Part shown: piece after piece, positions 1 through 10,001 of the stretch
How the letters are laid out: each line of letters opens with the position of its first letter
How positions within the stretch are numbered: the first letter of the stretch is position 1
Assembly (NCBI GenBank): GCA_016700155.1
Contig: CP065001.1
Location: forward strand, 1,798,001-1,862,000
Reading direction: 5' to 3'
Length of the DNA stretch: 64,000 nucleotides
Source of the DNA: Ignavibacteriales bacterium
Lineage (GTDB): Bacteria; Bacteroidota; Ignavibacteria; Ignavibacteriales; Ignavibacteriaceae
Notes under the pieces: generated by a model
What the model was told of the DNA's origin: nothing
The model's database searches: none
Seen by the model: only the letters and a program-made list of their open reading frames with translations
Position numbers and translations under genes: made by a program

Positions 1-228
1 GGGCTTTTATTATTTTGCGGAATGGTGATCGATGAATTAAACGAGATGCTCGTCTCTTCAATTCGCGCATTTAATTATGTGCTTGTTATGCTTGAAGACG
101 GCGGTGAGATGTTATCTACTTCACTGATAACCTGGTATGTTTTCTGGGTTGCAACAAGGGATCCAAAAGATGAGATATTTTTGTTTGAATGCATTCGTAA
201 TTCATCAAAGAAAAAAAATAGCGCTTAA
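1..228 (+). CDS. C-terminal part of a membrane protein, cut by the window edge
   Basis: The reading frame is open from base 1, so the gene begins outside the window; a methionine at 22 is internal rather than a convincing start. The visible 75 residues hold one hydrophobic stretch, the acidic-glycine motif EDGGEM, a second hydrophobic stretch and a charged tail ending in NSSKKKNSA. The next gene carries the same arrangement near its end (RDGGDM followed by a helix), so the two are tandem relatives. The stop codon lies 3 bases before the next start, which suggests co-translation. I do not recognise the family; an integral membrane protein of unknown function is the safest reading. Confidence 0.7.
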   Translation, partial: GLLLFCGMVIDELNEMLVSSIRAFNYVLVMLEDGGEMLSTSLITWYVFWVATRDPKDEIFLFECIRNSSKKKNSA

Positions 229-231
229 TAG

Positions 232-972
232 ATGCATAATACAAAAGAATCTTCACTGAAAGATAAATTGCAGTTTATCTTCGATCGGAATTCTGTCATT
301 TTTCTAGTGATGCTTCTTTTGGCGGATGTATTTTATTTCGGGATACATGTAGCTGCCGGCTACGGTCAGCAAAAATCAATTTATCACCTAGCTTCTGATG
401 GTGGATTGGCAGAATTTTATAAATATCTCAAGTATATCTGGATTAGTCTCTTAATCATTTACATTTCTGTAAAAAAAAGATCATTCAGTTACGTTACTCT
501 GTCATTTATTTTTCTTTACATGTTCCTGGATGATGCACTGATGCTGCATGAACATGGAGGAAACCTTTTAAACTCTACTTTTACGTTTATTCCTCCGTAT
601 GAAATCGGGCACAGGGATTTCGGGGAATTAATTTTTCTTGCACTGATGTTATTAATGATTCTCATCCCGGTCTATCTCACTTACAGAAAAGGCTCCCCGT
701 ATTTTAGAAAATTTTGTGCTGATATATTTATTCTGCTTGCGTTAATGCTGGCGGGAGTATTTTGTATGGATTCACTCAGTAAGTTTTTCGAAAAGGGTGA
801 TGGTATTTTAACTTTGATCTTCACTTCTGCAAGAGATGGCGGTGATATGGTTTTTTCAAGTGTGATCAACGCTTATCTTTATGCAAGAGCAACTTCAAAG
901 GATCAAAATTATTTTTTAGTTGACTTCATACCATTAATATTCAGGAGAAGAATCTTTAAAGACGAGGGTTAA
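232..972 (+). CDS. Multi-pass membrane protein of unknown function
   Basis: This 246-residue protein has about six hydrophobic segments spread from roughly residue 22 to 215. Two motifs stand out: LHEHGG at about residue 104, and RDGGDM at about residue 201 just before the last helix. Its C-terminal third resembles the truncated gene immediately upstream, which points to a tandem duplication. The ATG follows the upstream stop by 3 bases and has no clear Shine-Dalgarno sequence, so it is probably translated by coupling. The acidic/His motif facing a membrane could bind a metal or act in catalysis, but that is inference; I do not recognise a named family. Confidence 0.75.
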   Translation: MHNTKESSLKDKLQFIFDRNSVIFLVMLLLADVFYFGIHVAAGYGQQKSIYHLASDGGLAEFYKYLKYIWISLLIIYISVKKRSFSYVTLSFIFLYMFLDDALMLHEHGGNLLNSTFTFIPPYEIGHRDFGELIFLALMLLMILIPVYLTYRKGSPYFRKFCADIFILLALMLAGVFCMDSLSKFFEKGDGILTLIFTSARDGGDMVFSSVINAYLYARATSKDQNYFLVDFIPLIFRRRIFKDEG

Positions 973-1032
973 AATAATTTCTGTAGAATAATCATGAATT
1001 AAAATTGTTAATTGTAGTTAGGGGGTAGAAAA

Positions 1033-1884
1033 ATGAAAAAATATTTAGCAGCATATCTGTTCTTTTCACTGTCTTGCATAAGTTTTGCGCAGCATTTCGA
1101 TCTTCAGTTTTTGCCTGATAATAACACTCAGCTAGGAATTAAATTTCAGAGACCCTTCTATAAAGTGGACTATGGTAACTTCTCATTCATGATGAATAAT
1201 TTTAATCTATATGCTAACATACCGGTTAGCAACAGACTAAACCTTTATGTAAACATTCCAGTCACTCAATTAAAAAGTGAATTCAATATTCCTGTACCCG
1301 GATATAATACTGATTCGGAAAGAATTGGAACAGGTAATATTTATTTTGGCATTCAAGCAAATTTTAGATTTGAGAATGAAAGAAAACTGATCATGACATT
1401 CGGAACTTACCTGTCCTCAAGCGATGAATTAATGTTTGGGGCATTACCCCCTAATTTTTATGAAATTGCATTCTTCGTACCCTATTCACTAAATCTCAAT
1501 TATAATTTTGCCTATCATCAAATCAGTGAATCAGGATTTGGCTATGCTGTGGAATACGGAAATAATATTTTCATTCCCTATGAGGGATGGAAATCTGAGT
1601 TAGATGTTTATATGAACTACGGAATTAATCTGCACTATACTTTAGACAAATTAACAACAGCGGTTGAATTGATAGGTACAGGATTTTTGGCAACCGAAGA
1701 ACGATGGTATCGTAATAAATTTTTTAATATGCTGAATTTCGGTTTTCAATGGAGGGAAGGTTTGTGGACGCCAGAAGTATTTTATAAAATACATTTAAAA
1801 AAAAGTATTAGAGAGTTAATAGATGGAGTACTCAGCATAGGAATTAGAATACAATTTGATACTCCTGAATACAATAGTAACTAA
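1033..1884 (+). CDS. Exported outer-membrane-type beta protein, copy 1
   Basis: The 283-residue product begins with a typical signal peptide (lysines, hydrophobic core, cut near SFAQ at about residue 20). The rest is rich in alternating aromatic and polar residues with no helix-forming hydrophobic segments, as in outer-membrane beta barrels or large beta sandwiches. A GGGGG-type ribosome binding site (at 1021-1025) precedes the ATG. The next gene is a paralogue with matching order: the motif [RK]PFY near residue 45, NIPVS/SVPVS near 70, and a C-terminal FYKI..LR/LKK..DG.L.IGI. No specific substrate or function can be read from the sequence. Confidence 0.75.
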   Translation: MKKYLAAYLFFSLSCISFAQHFDLQFLPDNNTQLGIKFQRPFYKVDYGNFSFMMNNFNLYANIPVSNRLNLYVNIPVTQLKSEFNIPVPGYNTDSERIGTGNIYFGIQANFRFENERKLIMTFGTYLSSSDELMFGALPPNFYEIAFFVPYSLNLNYNFAYHQISESGFGYAVEYGNNIFIPYEGWKSELDVYMNYGINLHYTLDKLTTAVELIGTGFLATEERWYRNKFFNMLNFGFQWREGLWTPEVFYKIHLKKSIRELIDGVLSIGIRIQFDTPEYNSN

Positions 1885-1899
1885 ATAAAGGGTAGAGGT

Positions 1900-2727
1900 A
1901 TGAATAAATTATTTTTCTTAAGTCTTTTAGTCGGTTTAAGTTCGGGATTTTTAAATTCTCAGACTTACAACCTTCAAACAATTCCTACTAACAAAACACT
2001 GGCAGGTCTGGTTTTTGAAAAACCTTTTTACGGAATGGAGTTGGAGCCATCCATTTTATCAGGCAGTTATAAATTGAACTTCAGCGTACCTGTTAGTGAT
2101 AAGATTAATGTTATTGCCATTCTTCCATTCAGTGCAATTAGTTATGAATTCGGCTCCGGGATTTATGCAGCAGAATATAGCGAAAGCGGACTTGGGAATG
2201 TATTTCTTGGAATTCAAACAAAACCGGTTATGCCTGACGTGGCAAACTCTTTTATTACAGCAGGAATTTATCTCCCTACAGCTGAAAAGAAAATTGCATT
2301 CACCGGACTGATGAGCAATTATTATGATTTGCAGGCTTACATTCCTGATGCAATCGGAATTTACGGCAACTATGCTTATCACAGGATTGAGGAACACGGA
2401 CCTTCATATGGAATTGAGTTCGGTCCGAACCTCATATTAGGTGTAGGTGATTACAACTCCGAGACAGATTTTTTTGTTCATTATGGTGGCGTTGCGGGTT
2501 ATAGCTTTAACAGAGTAGGAATTAATTTTGAATTGTTGGGAGTACTGCTTCTCACCAGTGATCCTGAAAATTTTGGAGACAGGTTTGTTCATATGGTTAA
2601 CCTTGGTGCTCATTGGAAAGGGGAAGTCTTCATACCAAAAATCTTTTATAAAATTTACCTTAGAGAGGAACTGAAGAAAAGCGTTGACGGGATACTTGGT
2701 ATTGGTATTTCAGTCTTATTTGATTAA
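1900..2727 (+). CDS. Exported outer-membrane-type beta protein, copy 2
   Basis: This is a 275-residue relative of the preceding gene, 15 bases downstream and surely in the same transcript. It has an N-terminal signal peptide ending near LNSQT, then a beta-rich body with EKPFYG at about residue 46, SVPVSD at about 66 and a C-terminal IFYKIYLREELKKSVDG segment followed by a strand ending in VLFD. An AGAGG ribosome binding site precedes the ATG. The pair probably arose by tandem duplication; they may be surface or barrel proteins that work together. Function unknown. Confidence 0.75.
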   Translation: MNKLFFLSLLVGLSSGFLNSQTYNLQTIPTNKTLAGLVFEKPFYGMELEPSILSGSYKLNFSVPVSDKINVIAILPFSAISYEFGSGIYAAEYSESGLGNVFLGIQTKPVMPDVANSFITAGIYLPTAEKKIAFTGLMSNYYDLQAYIPDAIGIYGNYAYHRIEEHGPSYGIEFGPNLILGVGDYNSETDFFVHYGGVAGYSFNRVGINFELLGVLLLTSDPENFGDRFVHMVNLGAHWKGEVFIPKIFYKIYLREELKKSVDGILGIGISVLFD

Positions 2728-2758
2728 ATATTAAAGTAAAACTGCCGGAGGAATTATT

Positions 2759-3046
2759 ATGTCCGCATATATGATTGTTGAAGTTGATGTTAAAGATCAT
2801 GTTCGTTACGAGGATTATAAAAAATTGACACCCGCATCGTTGTTAGCTTATGGAGGCAAATTTATCGCCAGGGGCGGTAATGCAGAATTGATTGAAGGGA
2901 ATGATAAGCCAAAGAGAATCGTTATCCTTCAATTCGAAAATTCTGAAAGAGCTAAAGCATGGTGGAATTCGCCTGAGTATGCTGATGCAAAAAAACTTCG
3001 TCATGCTACTGCAGAAACAAGAATGATATTAGTTGAAGGTGTTTAA
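2759..3046 (+). CDS. DUF1330 domain protein
   Basis: The 95-residue product matches the DUF1330 pattern throughout: an N-terminal strand YMIVEVDVKD, a YxxYKKLTPASL helix, the G(G)KFIARGG turn near residue 41, and the helix ERAKAWWNSPEYADAKKLR near 70, ending in a short strand. The family has a ferredoxin-like dimeric alpha/beta-barrel fold; its biochemical role is not settled. GGAGG lies 9 bases before the ATG. It follows the two exported beta proteins by 31 bases and could be the last gene of that transcript. Confidence 0.85.
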   Translation: MSAYMIVEVDVKDHVRYEDYKKLTPASLLAYGGKFIARGGNAELIEGNDKPKRIVILQFENSERAKAWWNSPEYADAKKLRHATAETRMILVEGV

Positions 3047-3118
3047 GACTATTAAATTTCTGCGTCTTGACATTTCTATCCATTATGTGTTAAATATCCA
3101 TTAACTAAAATTAGAAAT

Positions 3119-6100
3119 TTGGATAAACAAGATTTTTATATTGCTTTACTAAAGCCGGTTGCAATATTCTGTTTAGCTGTAATACTTTTTACGATAAAAT
3201 TATCTGCACAGCAGCAGGGATTGCCGGTAATTAAAAACTATCTCCCAAAAGATTATAAAGCCCATAATCAGAATTGGGCGATTGTAAAAGATAACAGGGG
3301 AGTAATGTACTTCGGCAATTCTGTCGGTGTTTTAGAATTTGATGGTCAGCGCTGGAATCTGATAAAGGTTCCGAACGGTATTGTAAGATCACTTGCGGTA
3401 ACAGAAAATGGAATTGTTGCTGCGGGTTCAGCAGATGATTTTGGATATCTTGAAAGAAAAAATAACGGCAGTTATCAATACAAATCTTTACTCAAATATT
3501 CCGGGCAATCAGATCCAATTGGTCACGTATGGCATACAATTTATCTTGATAAGGATCTTTATTTCATAACAAGAACTCATCTCTATAAGTTTAAGGAATT
3601 TGAAAAGAACATTGACAAACCTGTGGTTGAAGTTATTGAAGGTGATTACAGGTTCCGTTCAGCATTCAAGTATAATGGAAAAATTTATCTCCTTGATATC
3701 AAAGACGGTTTATTGATTTATGACGGTAAACAGTTCCAGAAAATTCAAGGCAGCGAAATATTTACTAATAATACGATTTATTCAATGCTGCCTTATGATG
3801 ATTCAGGCAATGAGATTTTTATAGCAACGAAAAGCGGCGCACTGTTTATTTATGATGGTCATAGTTTCAAAGAGTTTAAAACTGAAGTTGACGGACTTCT
3901 GCAGACAAAAAATGTTTATTTGCCGGGAGCTAAACTTCCGGATGGAAATTTTGTAATCAATACGTCGCAGGGCGGATTAGTTATCATAGACAGAAACGGC
4001 AAGCTGGTAAGCCTAATTGATATGAAAACAGGAATTGCGGATGACGGCGTTCTGAGTGTTCTCTATTCAGACAACAAGTTGTGGCTTGCATTACAGAATG
4101 GTATTTCGGTTATCGATTTGCCCTCACCGGTTAGTTACTTTAACCAGGATATTGGATTGAAAGGGTCGGTAAGTGATGTAAAGATTTTTAATAACAATGT
4201 TTATGCAGCAACAACAGCCGGCATTTATAAGTTTAATCTAAATGCAGGTGGCGGCGAACCCGATGAGTTCAGCAGAGTATCAAATTTAAAACAGGAAGGC
4301 TGGGCTATCATAACTTATAAAAATAATGTTATGACGGCAGTTACTGATGGAGTTTTCCTGGATGCAAATGGAACCGTGAAAAAGTTAAATAGCAAATGGA
4401 CGGGATGTTATTATATCTATAATTCAAAAATATTTCCAAACAGAATTTACGCGGGACTTGAAAGCGGGTTAGCTGTTCTTGAAGAAATGCCTGATGGCAA
4501 CTGGATTGACAGGGGAAAGATAAACGGTATTGAAACAGCAATCCGGTACATCATAGAAGATCAATCCGGGAACTTATGGCTTGGAACTCCTTATAATGGT
4601 GTTTATAAAATATCGGAACTTGAAAAAGAATTTTCACCTGACCCTGTTATCAAACATTTTATCGGCGGAAACATTCCGCCTAATGAAGAGATAAAAATAT
4701 TTCCCAATAAAAAAGGATTACTCTTTACCACTAAAAAAGAGGTGCTGAACTTTAATAACTCCACTCAACAATTTGAGAAGGAAAAGGATTACGGGTTCAA
4801 TGAACACTTCGGAAATATTGAAATACTTTTCATACTGCAGGATAAAGATGAAAACTTCTGGATATCTGCGGTTAGAAATTCATCTGAACTTTTGATAACA
4901 AAAGCGACATTAAACAAAGATGGCAGTTACCAATGGAATGATCTATCATTCCTTAAAAGTGTAATTGATTTTTCAAACAGCAATGCGGTGTTCAGTATTT
5001 TTAAAGATGAAGATAAAGGCACGGTATGGTTCTGCGGCGCAGATGGCATTGTTTGTTTCAACAGCCGCTTTAGTAATTTCATTTCTGACGATGATAAATT
5101 ATTCCCGCCGATGATAAGAAGAGTTACAATTGATAATGATTCTCTTCTCTTTGCCGGTGATGATATTACAAGAACACAACTTGGAATTACAGAACTTACT
5201 GAATTACGTTACGGATACAGTTCACTAAGGTTTGAATTTTCATCAATGAAATATGATGACAAACTCGGTGCTTACCAGTACATGCTCGAAGGGTTTGATG
5301 CTGATTGGTCGGGTTGGATAAGTGAAACCAGAAAGGATTATACAAACCTGCCTGCAGGAAAATATGTTTTCAAAGTTCGTTCCAAGGATATTAATAACAA
5401 CATAAGTGAAGCTTCTTTATTCAGCTTTACAGTACTAGCACCGTGGTATTTATCCTGGTACGCATATGTCTTTTATGTTTTTATTATCGGCATAATGATT
5501 TATTCCTTTGTTAGGATCAGACTTCAATATCTTACTCAAAGAAATATTAAACTGGAAACAATAATATCTGACAGGACGAAACAAATTCAGGAACAGGCAG
5601 AAAAACTTAAGGAACTTGATGAAGTTAAATCCAGGTTCTTTACAAATATTTCTCACGAGTTCAGAACGCCGCTCACATTAATATTAGGACAAATAGAAAG
5701 TTCTTTAAAAACATTAAGCGACAATAAGATCATCAACAAGCTTCAAATGAGTTTCAGAAATGCAAAACGTCTTGAAAGACTAATCAACCAGCTTCTTGAA
5801 ATATCGAAGCTTGAATCCGGGAAGAACCATTTAAGAGCTGCAAAAAGAGATTTTGTGAAATTTGTCCACAGTACATTCTTTTCATTTGAATCCTATGCTG
5901 AACAAAAAAATATTTCACTTCGTTACTCGTCCGGTATTGATAAACTTGATATGTACTTCGATCTTGAAAAGATGGAAAAGGTATTCAACAATCTTTTTAA
6001 TAATGCGATAAAATTCACTGATGAAGGCGGTGTAATTGATCTGAATATTTTATTAAGCGAAAGAACTGATTCAGAAAATCAGCTTTTGAAAATTTCAATC

Positions 6101-7189
6101 AAGGATACCGGGCTAGGGATTCCAAAAGAAAAACTACTGCACATATTTGACAGGTTTTACCAAGTTGAAGGTATAACAAGAAGTGATGCTGAAGGCAGCG
6201 GAATTGGATTAACCCTTAGCAAAGAATTAATTGAACTGCACTCCGGTACAGTTTCAGTTTCAAGTGAAGAAGGAAACGGAACTGAATTTATTGTGCATCT
6301 TCCAACAGGTATTTCACATCTCAACCAGAATGAAATTGTTGAGATTAAAGATGAACCTGATTATGAACCCGAAACAAAAATTAATGAAGAGCCGGTACGT
6401 GAAAAATCTGATACTGAAATCGATTCGATTGCCGGACGAAAGGATATTATCCTGATAGTCGAGGATAATTCAGATATTCGTTCATACATTAAAGATCATC
6501 TTGAAGAAAACTATACCATTGTTGAAGCAGAAAACGGAAAAGCAGGTTTTGAAACAGCAAGGAAAATTATTCCTGATCTCATCATCACCGATGTGATAAT
6601 GCCTTTAATGAACGGTTATGAACTTTCATCCCAGCTAAGGAATGATGCATTGACTTATCACATACCAATAATTATTCTGACCGCAAAAGCAAAACAGGAA
6701 GAAAAAATTTATGGTCTAGAAACAGGTGTTGATGATTATTTAACAAAACCATTTAGCTCACAGGAATTGTTAGTGAGAGTTAAAAATCTGATTCAGATCC
6801 GGAAGAGATTGAGAGAAAAATTTTCACAATCTGCTTATAAGATAACTGAAATTGATCCTTCGAAATCACTTGATCACCAGTTCATTGAAAAAGTTAAATC
6901 CTGTATTCTTCAAAATATTTCTGATCCCGAATATTCGATTGAGAGATTAGCCGGGGATTCTGCTATCAGTGTTTCTCAGTTAAACAGAAAATTAAACGCG
7001 CTTATTGGTCAGCCAGCAGGGCAGTATATGAGAAACATCAGGCTTGAAAAAGCTGCCGTAATGTTAAAGAATAAAGAGGCGGCGGTTAAGGAAATAGCAT
7101 ATCAGGTTGGATTTACAGAACAGTCTAATTTTGCCAAAAGCTTCAAAAAACATTTCGGCTATTCGCCTTCCGATTTTATTAATCAATAA
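3119..7189 (+). CDS. Hybrid two-component system regulator (propeller sensor, kinase, receiver, AraC output)
   Basis: A single 1356-residue protein carries a whole signalling pathway, as in SusR/BT-type hybrid regulators that control glycan or outer-membrane uptake genes. Order: an N-terminal signal anchor (about 10-30), two-component-regulator propeller repeats (about 40-690), a Y_Y_Y domain (about 695-770), one membrane helix (about 780-800), a HisKA domain with His846 in SHEFRTP, a HATPase domain (about 945-1063) with DTGLGIP and GSGIGL boxes, a receiver with Asp1158 in ITDVIMP, and an AraC-type DNA-binding domain (about 1250-1356). The start is TTG with no clear ribosome binding site, but it places the signal anchor correctly; the frame stays open upstream. 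Its targets may be the adjacent outer-membrane or T9SS genes, which is inference from position. Confidence 0.95.
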   Translation: MDKQDFYIALLKPVAIFCLAVILFTIKLSAQQQGLPVIKNYLPKDYKAHNQNWAIVKDNRGVMYFGNSVGVLEFDGQRWNLIKVPNGIVRSLAVTENGIVAAGSADDFGYLERKNNGSYQYKSLLKYSGQSDPIGHVWHTIYLDKDLYFITRTHLYKFKEFEKNIDKPVVEVIEGDYRFRSAFKYNGKIYLLDIKDGLLIYDGKQFQKIQGSEIFTNNTIYSMLPYDDSGNEIFIATKSGALFIYDGHSFKEFKTEVDGLLQTKNVYLPGAKLPDGNFVINTSQGGLVIIDRNGKLVSLIDMKTGIADDGVLSVLYSDNKLWLALQNGISVIDLPSPVSYFNQDIGLKGSVSDVKIFNNNVYAATTAGIYKFNLNAGGGEPDEFSRVSNLKQEGWAIITYKNNVMTAVTDGVFLDANGTVKKLNSKWTGCYYIYNSKIFPNRIYAGLESGLAVLEEMPDGNWIDRGKINGIETAIRYIIEDQSGNLWLGTPYNGVYKISELEKEFSPDPVIKHFIGGNIPPNEEIKIFPNKKGLLFTTKKEVLNFNNSTQQFEKEKDYGFNEHFGNIEILFILQDKDENFWISAVRNSSELLITKATLNKDGSYQWNDLSFLKSVIDFSNSNAVFSIFKDEDKGTVWFCGADGIVCFNSRFSNFISDDDKLFPPMIRRVTIDNDSLLFAGDDITRTQLGITELTELRYGYSSLRFEFSSMKYDDKLGAYQYMLEGFDADWSGWISETRKDYTNLPAGKYVFKVRSKDINNNISEASLFSFTVLAPWYLSWYAYVFYVFIIGIMIYSFVRIRLQYLTQRNIKLETIISDRTKQIQEQAEKLKELDEVKSRFFTNISHEFRTPLTLILGQIESSLKTLSDNKIINKLQMSFRNAKRLERLINQLLEISKLESGKNHLRAAKRDFVKFVHSTFFSFESYAEQKNISLRYSSGIDKLDMYFDLEKMEKVFNNLFNNAIKFTDEGGVIDLNILLSERTDSENQLLKISIKDTGLGIPKEKLLHIFDRFYQVEGITRSDAEGSGIGLTLSKELIELHSGTVSVSSEEGNGTEFIVHLPTGISHLNQNEIVEIKDEPDYEPETKINEEPVREKSDTEIDSIAGRKDIILIVEDNSDIRSYIKDHLEENYTIVEAENGKAGFETARKIIPDLIITDVIMPLMNGYELSSQLRNDALTYHIPIIILTAKAKQEEKIYGLETGVDDYLTKPFSSQELLVRVKNLIQIRKRLREKFSQSAYKITEIDPSKSLDHQFIEKVKSCILQNISDPEYSIERLAGDSAISVSQLNRKLNALIGQPAGQYMRNIRLEKAAVMLKNKEAAVKEIAYQVGFTEQSNFAKSFKKHFGYSPSDFINQ

Positions 7190-7208
7190 AAACCACCATT
7201 TATTTTAA

Positions 7209-7241
7209 TTTTGCGCATTTTTTACAACTCCCTGCGCAAAA
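7209..7241. repeat. Intergenic inverted repeat TTTTGCGCA / TGCGCAAAA
   Basis: A perfect 9-base inverted repeat (7209-7217 and 7233-7241) with a 15-base loop lies 20 bases after the regulator stop. It lacks a T-run on the plus strand, so it is either a weak terminator for the regulator gene or a palindromic operator in the 227-base space before the propeller-repeat protein. A TATTTTTG at 7271-7278 resembles the Bacteroidetes -7 element, but no convincing -33 element accompanies it. Confidence 0.4.
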
Positions 7242-7416
7242 TGGATAACAACTTTCTTTGAATATGAATTTATTTTTGTAGCGAGAAAATTATTTGTTCT
7301 CCAAATAAAGGTTAAGATCGAACGATGAATCTTTTTACAACAAGCTATTTCCTCTTCAGAAAAATTCCGGCAAATCAATTAATTCCCAAAATAAATAAAC
7401 ACAAGGAGTAACTACG

Positions 7417-9879
7417 ATGAAGTTAAGCTTAACGATTCTTTTTGCAATGATTGTGAGTGCTAATCTTCTTTTTGCACAGGTTCCCGATCCAGAATACCAA
7501 TGGCTTCACCCAAAACCGATCGGCACATCTATGGGTGTATTAAAGGTATGGGATCAAAATAATTTTTATGCATTCGGATCCGGAGGTACTTTTGTAAAAA
7601 CAACAAATGGCGGACAGACTTTTCAATTAGATCCATTTGCAGGAGCGCCAAATCCAAGTCCATACAGCACTACAAATGATATTTATGGCGGACATTTTGT
7701 AGATATGGATAATTTTTATCTTTGCGGTGTTTGGGGAATAAGAAGGACTGCTGATGGCGGACAAACATTCAGTGATGTCGGAACCGGATATTTTACATCT
7801 TCAACACTTCGTGCCGTACAATTTGTGGATGCGAGCAATGGTTTTGTAGTAGGAACTTCAAGCACTAAACTTGCTAAAACAACAGATGGCGGAAATACAT
7901 GGACAGTTGACCCGCTTTTACCGGCTACAACATATTATGCTTTACATGCATTTAGCACAACCAATATTGTTGTCGGTAGTAATACGAGTTCCAGTGCTAA
8001 CATCAGAGTGACAACAGATGGCGGTACTTCCTGGAACGCAGCTGCAGCAGGTACTTCAACAATTTTTTCATTAGCATTTTTGGACAATCAGATTGGATTT
8101 GCAGGAAGCTCATCAGGTCGTGGTTACAAAACAACAGATGGCGGGCTTAGCTGGACACAAATGACTTCGATGAATGCACCGACGACTTCAACTTTCTATG
8201 ATATTTTTATAAAAGGAACTGATGTTTACTTTGTTGAAGATGACTCACTTTTATTTGTAACATCTGATAGCGGTGCTACGTTTAGTACAGTTCGTTTCCT
8301 TCCATTAGGTAAGACAAATCAAATAATGAGAGCAGGTGATTATAACGGTTCAACAATCGCAGTTGTTGGAGATAACGGCTATTCATTTATTTCAACAGAC
8401 AATGGTACTACCTGGAATACACAAAGTGAAGTTACTGTAAGTGGATTTGTTCAGGGACTGTATTCTCATCCATCAGGAAAAATTATTGGTATCGGTTCAA
8501 GCAGTCCTAATCAGGTTGTTGTCTCTGATAATTATGGTGCAACCTGGACTCCTGTAGCACTTTCAGTTTCTGCAGCAGATTTACGATCAATAAAGATGTT
8601 TGACGTAAACAATGGATATGCTGTCGGAAGCGGCGGAAGAATATGGAAGACCACTAACGGCGGATATAATTGGGATCTTTACGCAACAACAACTGTTCAG
8701 GCATTCAATGATGTCGATTTTTATAATCAGCAATATGGAATGGTAGCTGGTAATGGCGGTCAATGCTGGAAGACAACCGATGGAGGTACATCGTGGGTAA
8801 GTATCGGCGCTTTCGGTACATTAGGTCAGCAAACCATAGCAATGATTGATAGTGTAACTGCAATGATAGGCGGTAGTACAACAATTAATAAAACAACCGA
8901 TGGTGGTGCATCATGGACACCAATTGTACCAGGAGTACCGATTGGCCCTCTATCAAGGATCAGAATGATGAATGCAACAGACGGATTTTTAATTGGAGCA
9001 TCAGGCACAAGCCAAACCGGTTACGTTTTTAAAACAACTGATGCAGGCGCTACCTGGATTAATAAAAACTTTCCGTTTACAGGCACCATGCTCTACAATA
9101 TAGTTTTCAGAAGTGATTCAGATTACGTCGTTACAGGATATTCAGGCGGGGTTTTTCATACAAGGAATGACGGACAAAGCTGGACTCAATTAAATATAGG
9201 TCTTTTGAATGTTGTACAAAGTCAGGTGATTGGAATATCACTTGCAAGTCAGGATACAATAATCGTTGGCGGAGCCGGTGCATCGATTGTAAAAATTCAC
9301 CTTGAACCAATATTACCCGTTGAACTTTCATCATTCACTTCAACAGTTTCAGGTAATGATGTTACGTTGAGCTGGTCAACAGCAAGTGAATTAAACAACA
9401 GCGGATTTGAAGTTGAAAGAAAACAGGAATCATCTTATAGCTGGGAATCATTAGGATTTATACAGGGAAGAGGAACAACTACTGAACAATCCACATATAG
9501 TTTCACTGATAAGAATCTTGCAAGTGGTATTTATAACTACAGGATAAAGCAGATAGACTATGATGGAACTGTAAGTTACTTTTCATTAAGTGAAACTATT
9601 GAAATAGGAATGCCAGCGGTATTTGAACTTGCTCAGAATTATCCCAACCCGTTTAATCCAAGTACATTCATCTCTTATTCTATTCCTGTTAAATCAAATG
9701 TAACCTTAAAAATATTTGATGTTCTTGGAAATGAAATCAAGACGCTGGTTAATGAATCCAAAGATGCCGGAAACTATACAATTAATTTTAATGCATCTGA
9801 TTTATCAAGCGGAGTTTATTTCTATACTATCAATGCAGCGAACTATACTCAAACAAAAAAGATGACATTGATTAAATAA
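7417..9879 (+). CDS. T9SS-secreted propeller-repeat protein, copy 1
   Basis: This 820-residue protein has a signal peptide (cut near LLFAQ, about residue 21). From about 50 to 625 it has many copies of the TTDGGxTW / KTTDGG repeat of BNR/Ycf48-like beta propellers. A beta domain follows (about 630-725: ELSSF..STVSGNDVTLSW..ASELNNSGFEVER). The last 80 residues are the type IX secretion C-terminal sorting domain, with NYPNPFNPST, DVLGNEIKTLVN, SGVYFYTI and the final KKMTLIK. It should be exported, processed and released or anchored at the cell surface. GGAG precedes the ATG. The next gene is a paralogue with the same design. Confidence 0.9.
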   Translation: MKLSLTILFAMIVSANLLFAQVPDPEYQWLHPKPIGTSMGVLKVWDQNNFYAFGSGGTFVKTTNGGQTFQLDPFAGAPNPSPYSTTNDIYGGHFVDMDNFYLCGVWGIRRTADGGQTFSDVGTGYFTSSTLRAVQFVDASNGFVVGTSSTKLAKTTDGGNTWTVDPLLPATTYYALHAFSTTNIVVGSNTSSSANIRVTTDGGTSWNAAAAGTSTIFSLAFLDNQIGFAGSSSGRGYKTTDGGLSWTQMTSMNAPTTSTFYDIFIKGTDVYFVEDDSLLFVTSDSGATFSTVRFLPLGKTNQIMRAGDYNGSTIAVVGDNGYSFISTDNGTTWNTQSEVTVSGFVQGLYSHPSGKIIGIGSSSPNQVVVSDNYGATWTPVALSVSAADLRSIKMFDVNNGYAVGSGGRIWKTTNGGYNWDLYATTTVQAFNDVDFYNQQYGMVAGNGGQCWKTTDGGTSWVSIGAFGTLGQQTIAMIDSVTAMIGGSTTINKTTDGGASWTPIVPGVPIGPLSRIRMMNATDGFLIGASGTSQTGYVFKTTDAGATWINKNFPFTGTMLYNIVFRSDSDYVVTGYSGGVFHTRNDGQSWTQLNIGLLNVVQSQVIGISLASQDTIIVGGAGASIVKIHLEPILPVELSSFTSTVSGNDVTLSWSTASELNNSGFEVERKQESSYSWESLGFIQGRGTTTEQSTYSFTDKNLASGIYNYRIKQIDYDGTVSYFSLSETIEIGMPAVFELAQNYPNPFNPSTFISYSIPVKSNVTLKIFDVLGNEIKTLVNESKDAGNYTINFNASDLSSGVYFYTINAANYTQTKKMTLIK

Positions 9880-9928
9880 GAGTTGTTCAAATTTGTCGCA
9901 AACGATTAGGCAACCCCTGCCTAAAAAC

Positions 9929-9956
9929 ATACCCCGGTTACCCAAAGCCGGGGTAT
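9929..9956 (+). terminator. Hairpin after propeller-repeat copy 1
   Basis: ATACCCCGG (9929-9937) pairs with CCGGGGTAT (9948-9956) around a 10-base loop, 50 bases after the stop. There is no long T-run, so it may be a weak terminator or a 3'-end stabiliser between the two tandem genes. A similar GC-rich hairpin follows the second copy. Confidence 0.5.
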
Positions 9957-10001
9957 ACTTAAATAAGTTTATTTGTAAAATGATTAGTCACGGAGTGAGT
10001 T

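Noticed and set aside
7325..7411. A 28-residue frame ahead of the first propeller gene
   Set aside because: No ribosome binding site and no conserved look; it ends in the ribosome binding site of the real gene.
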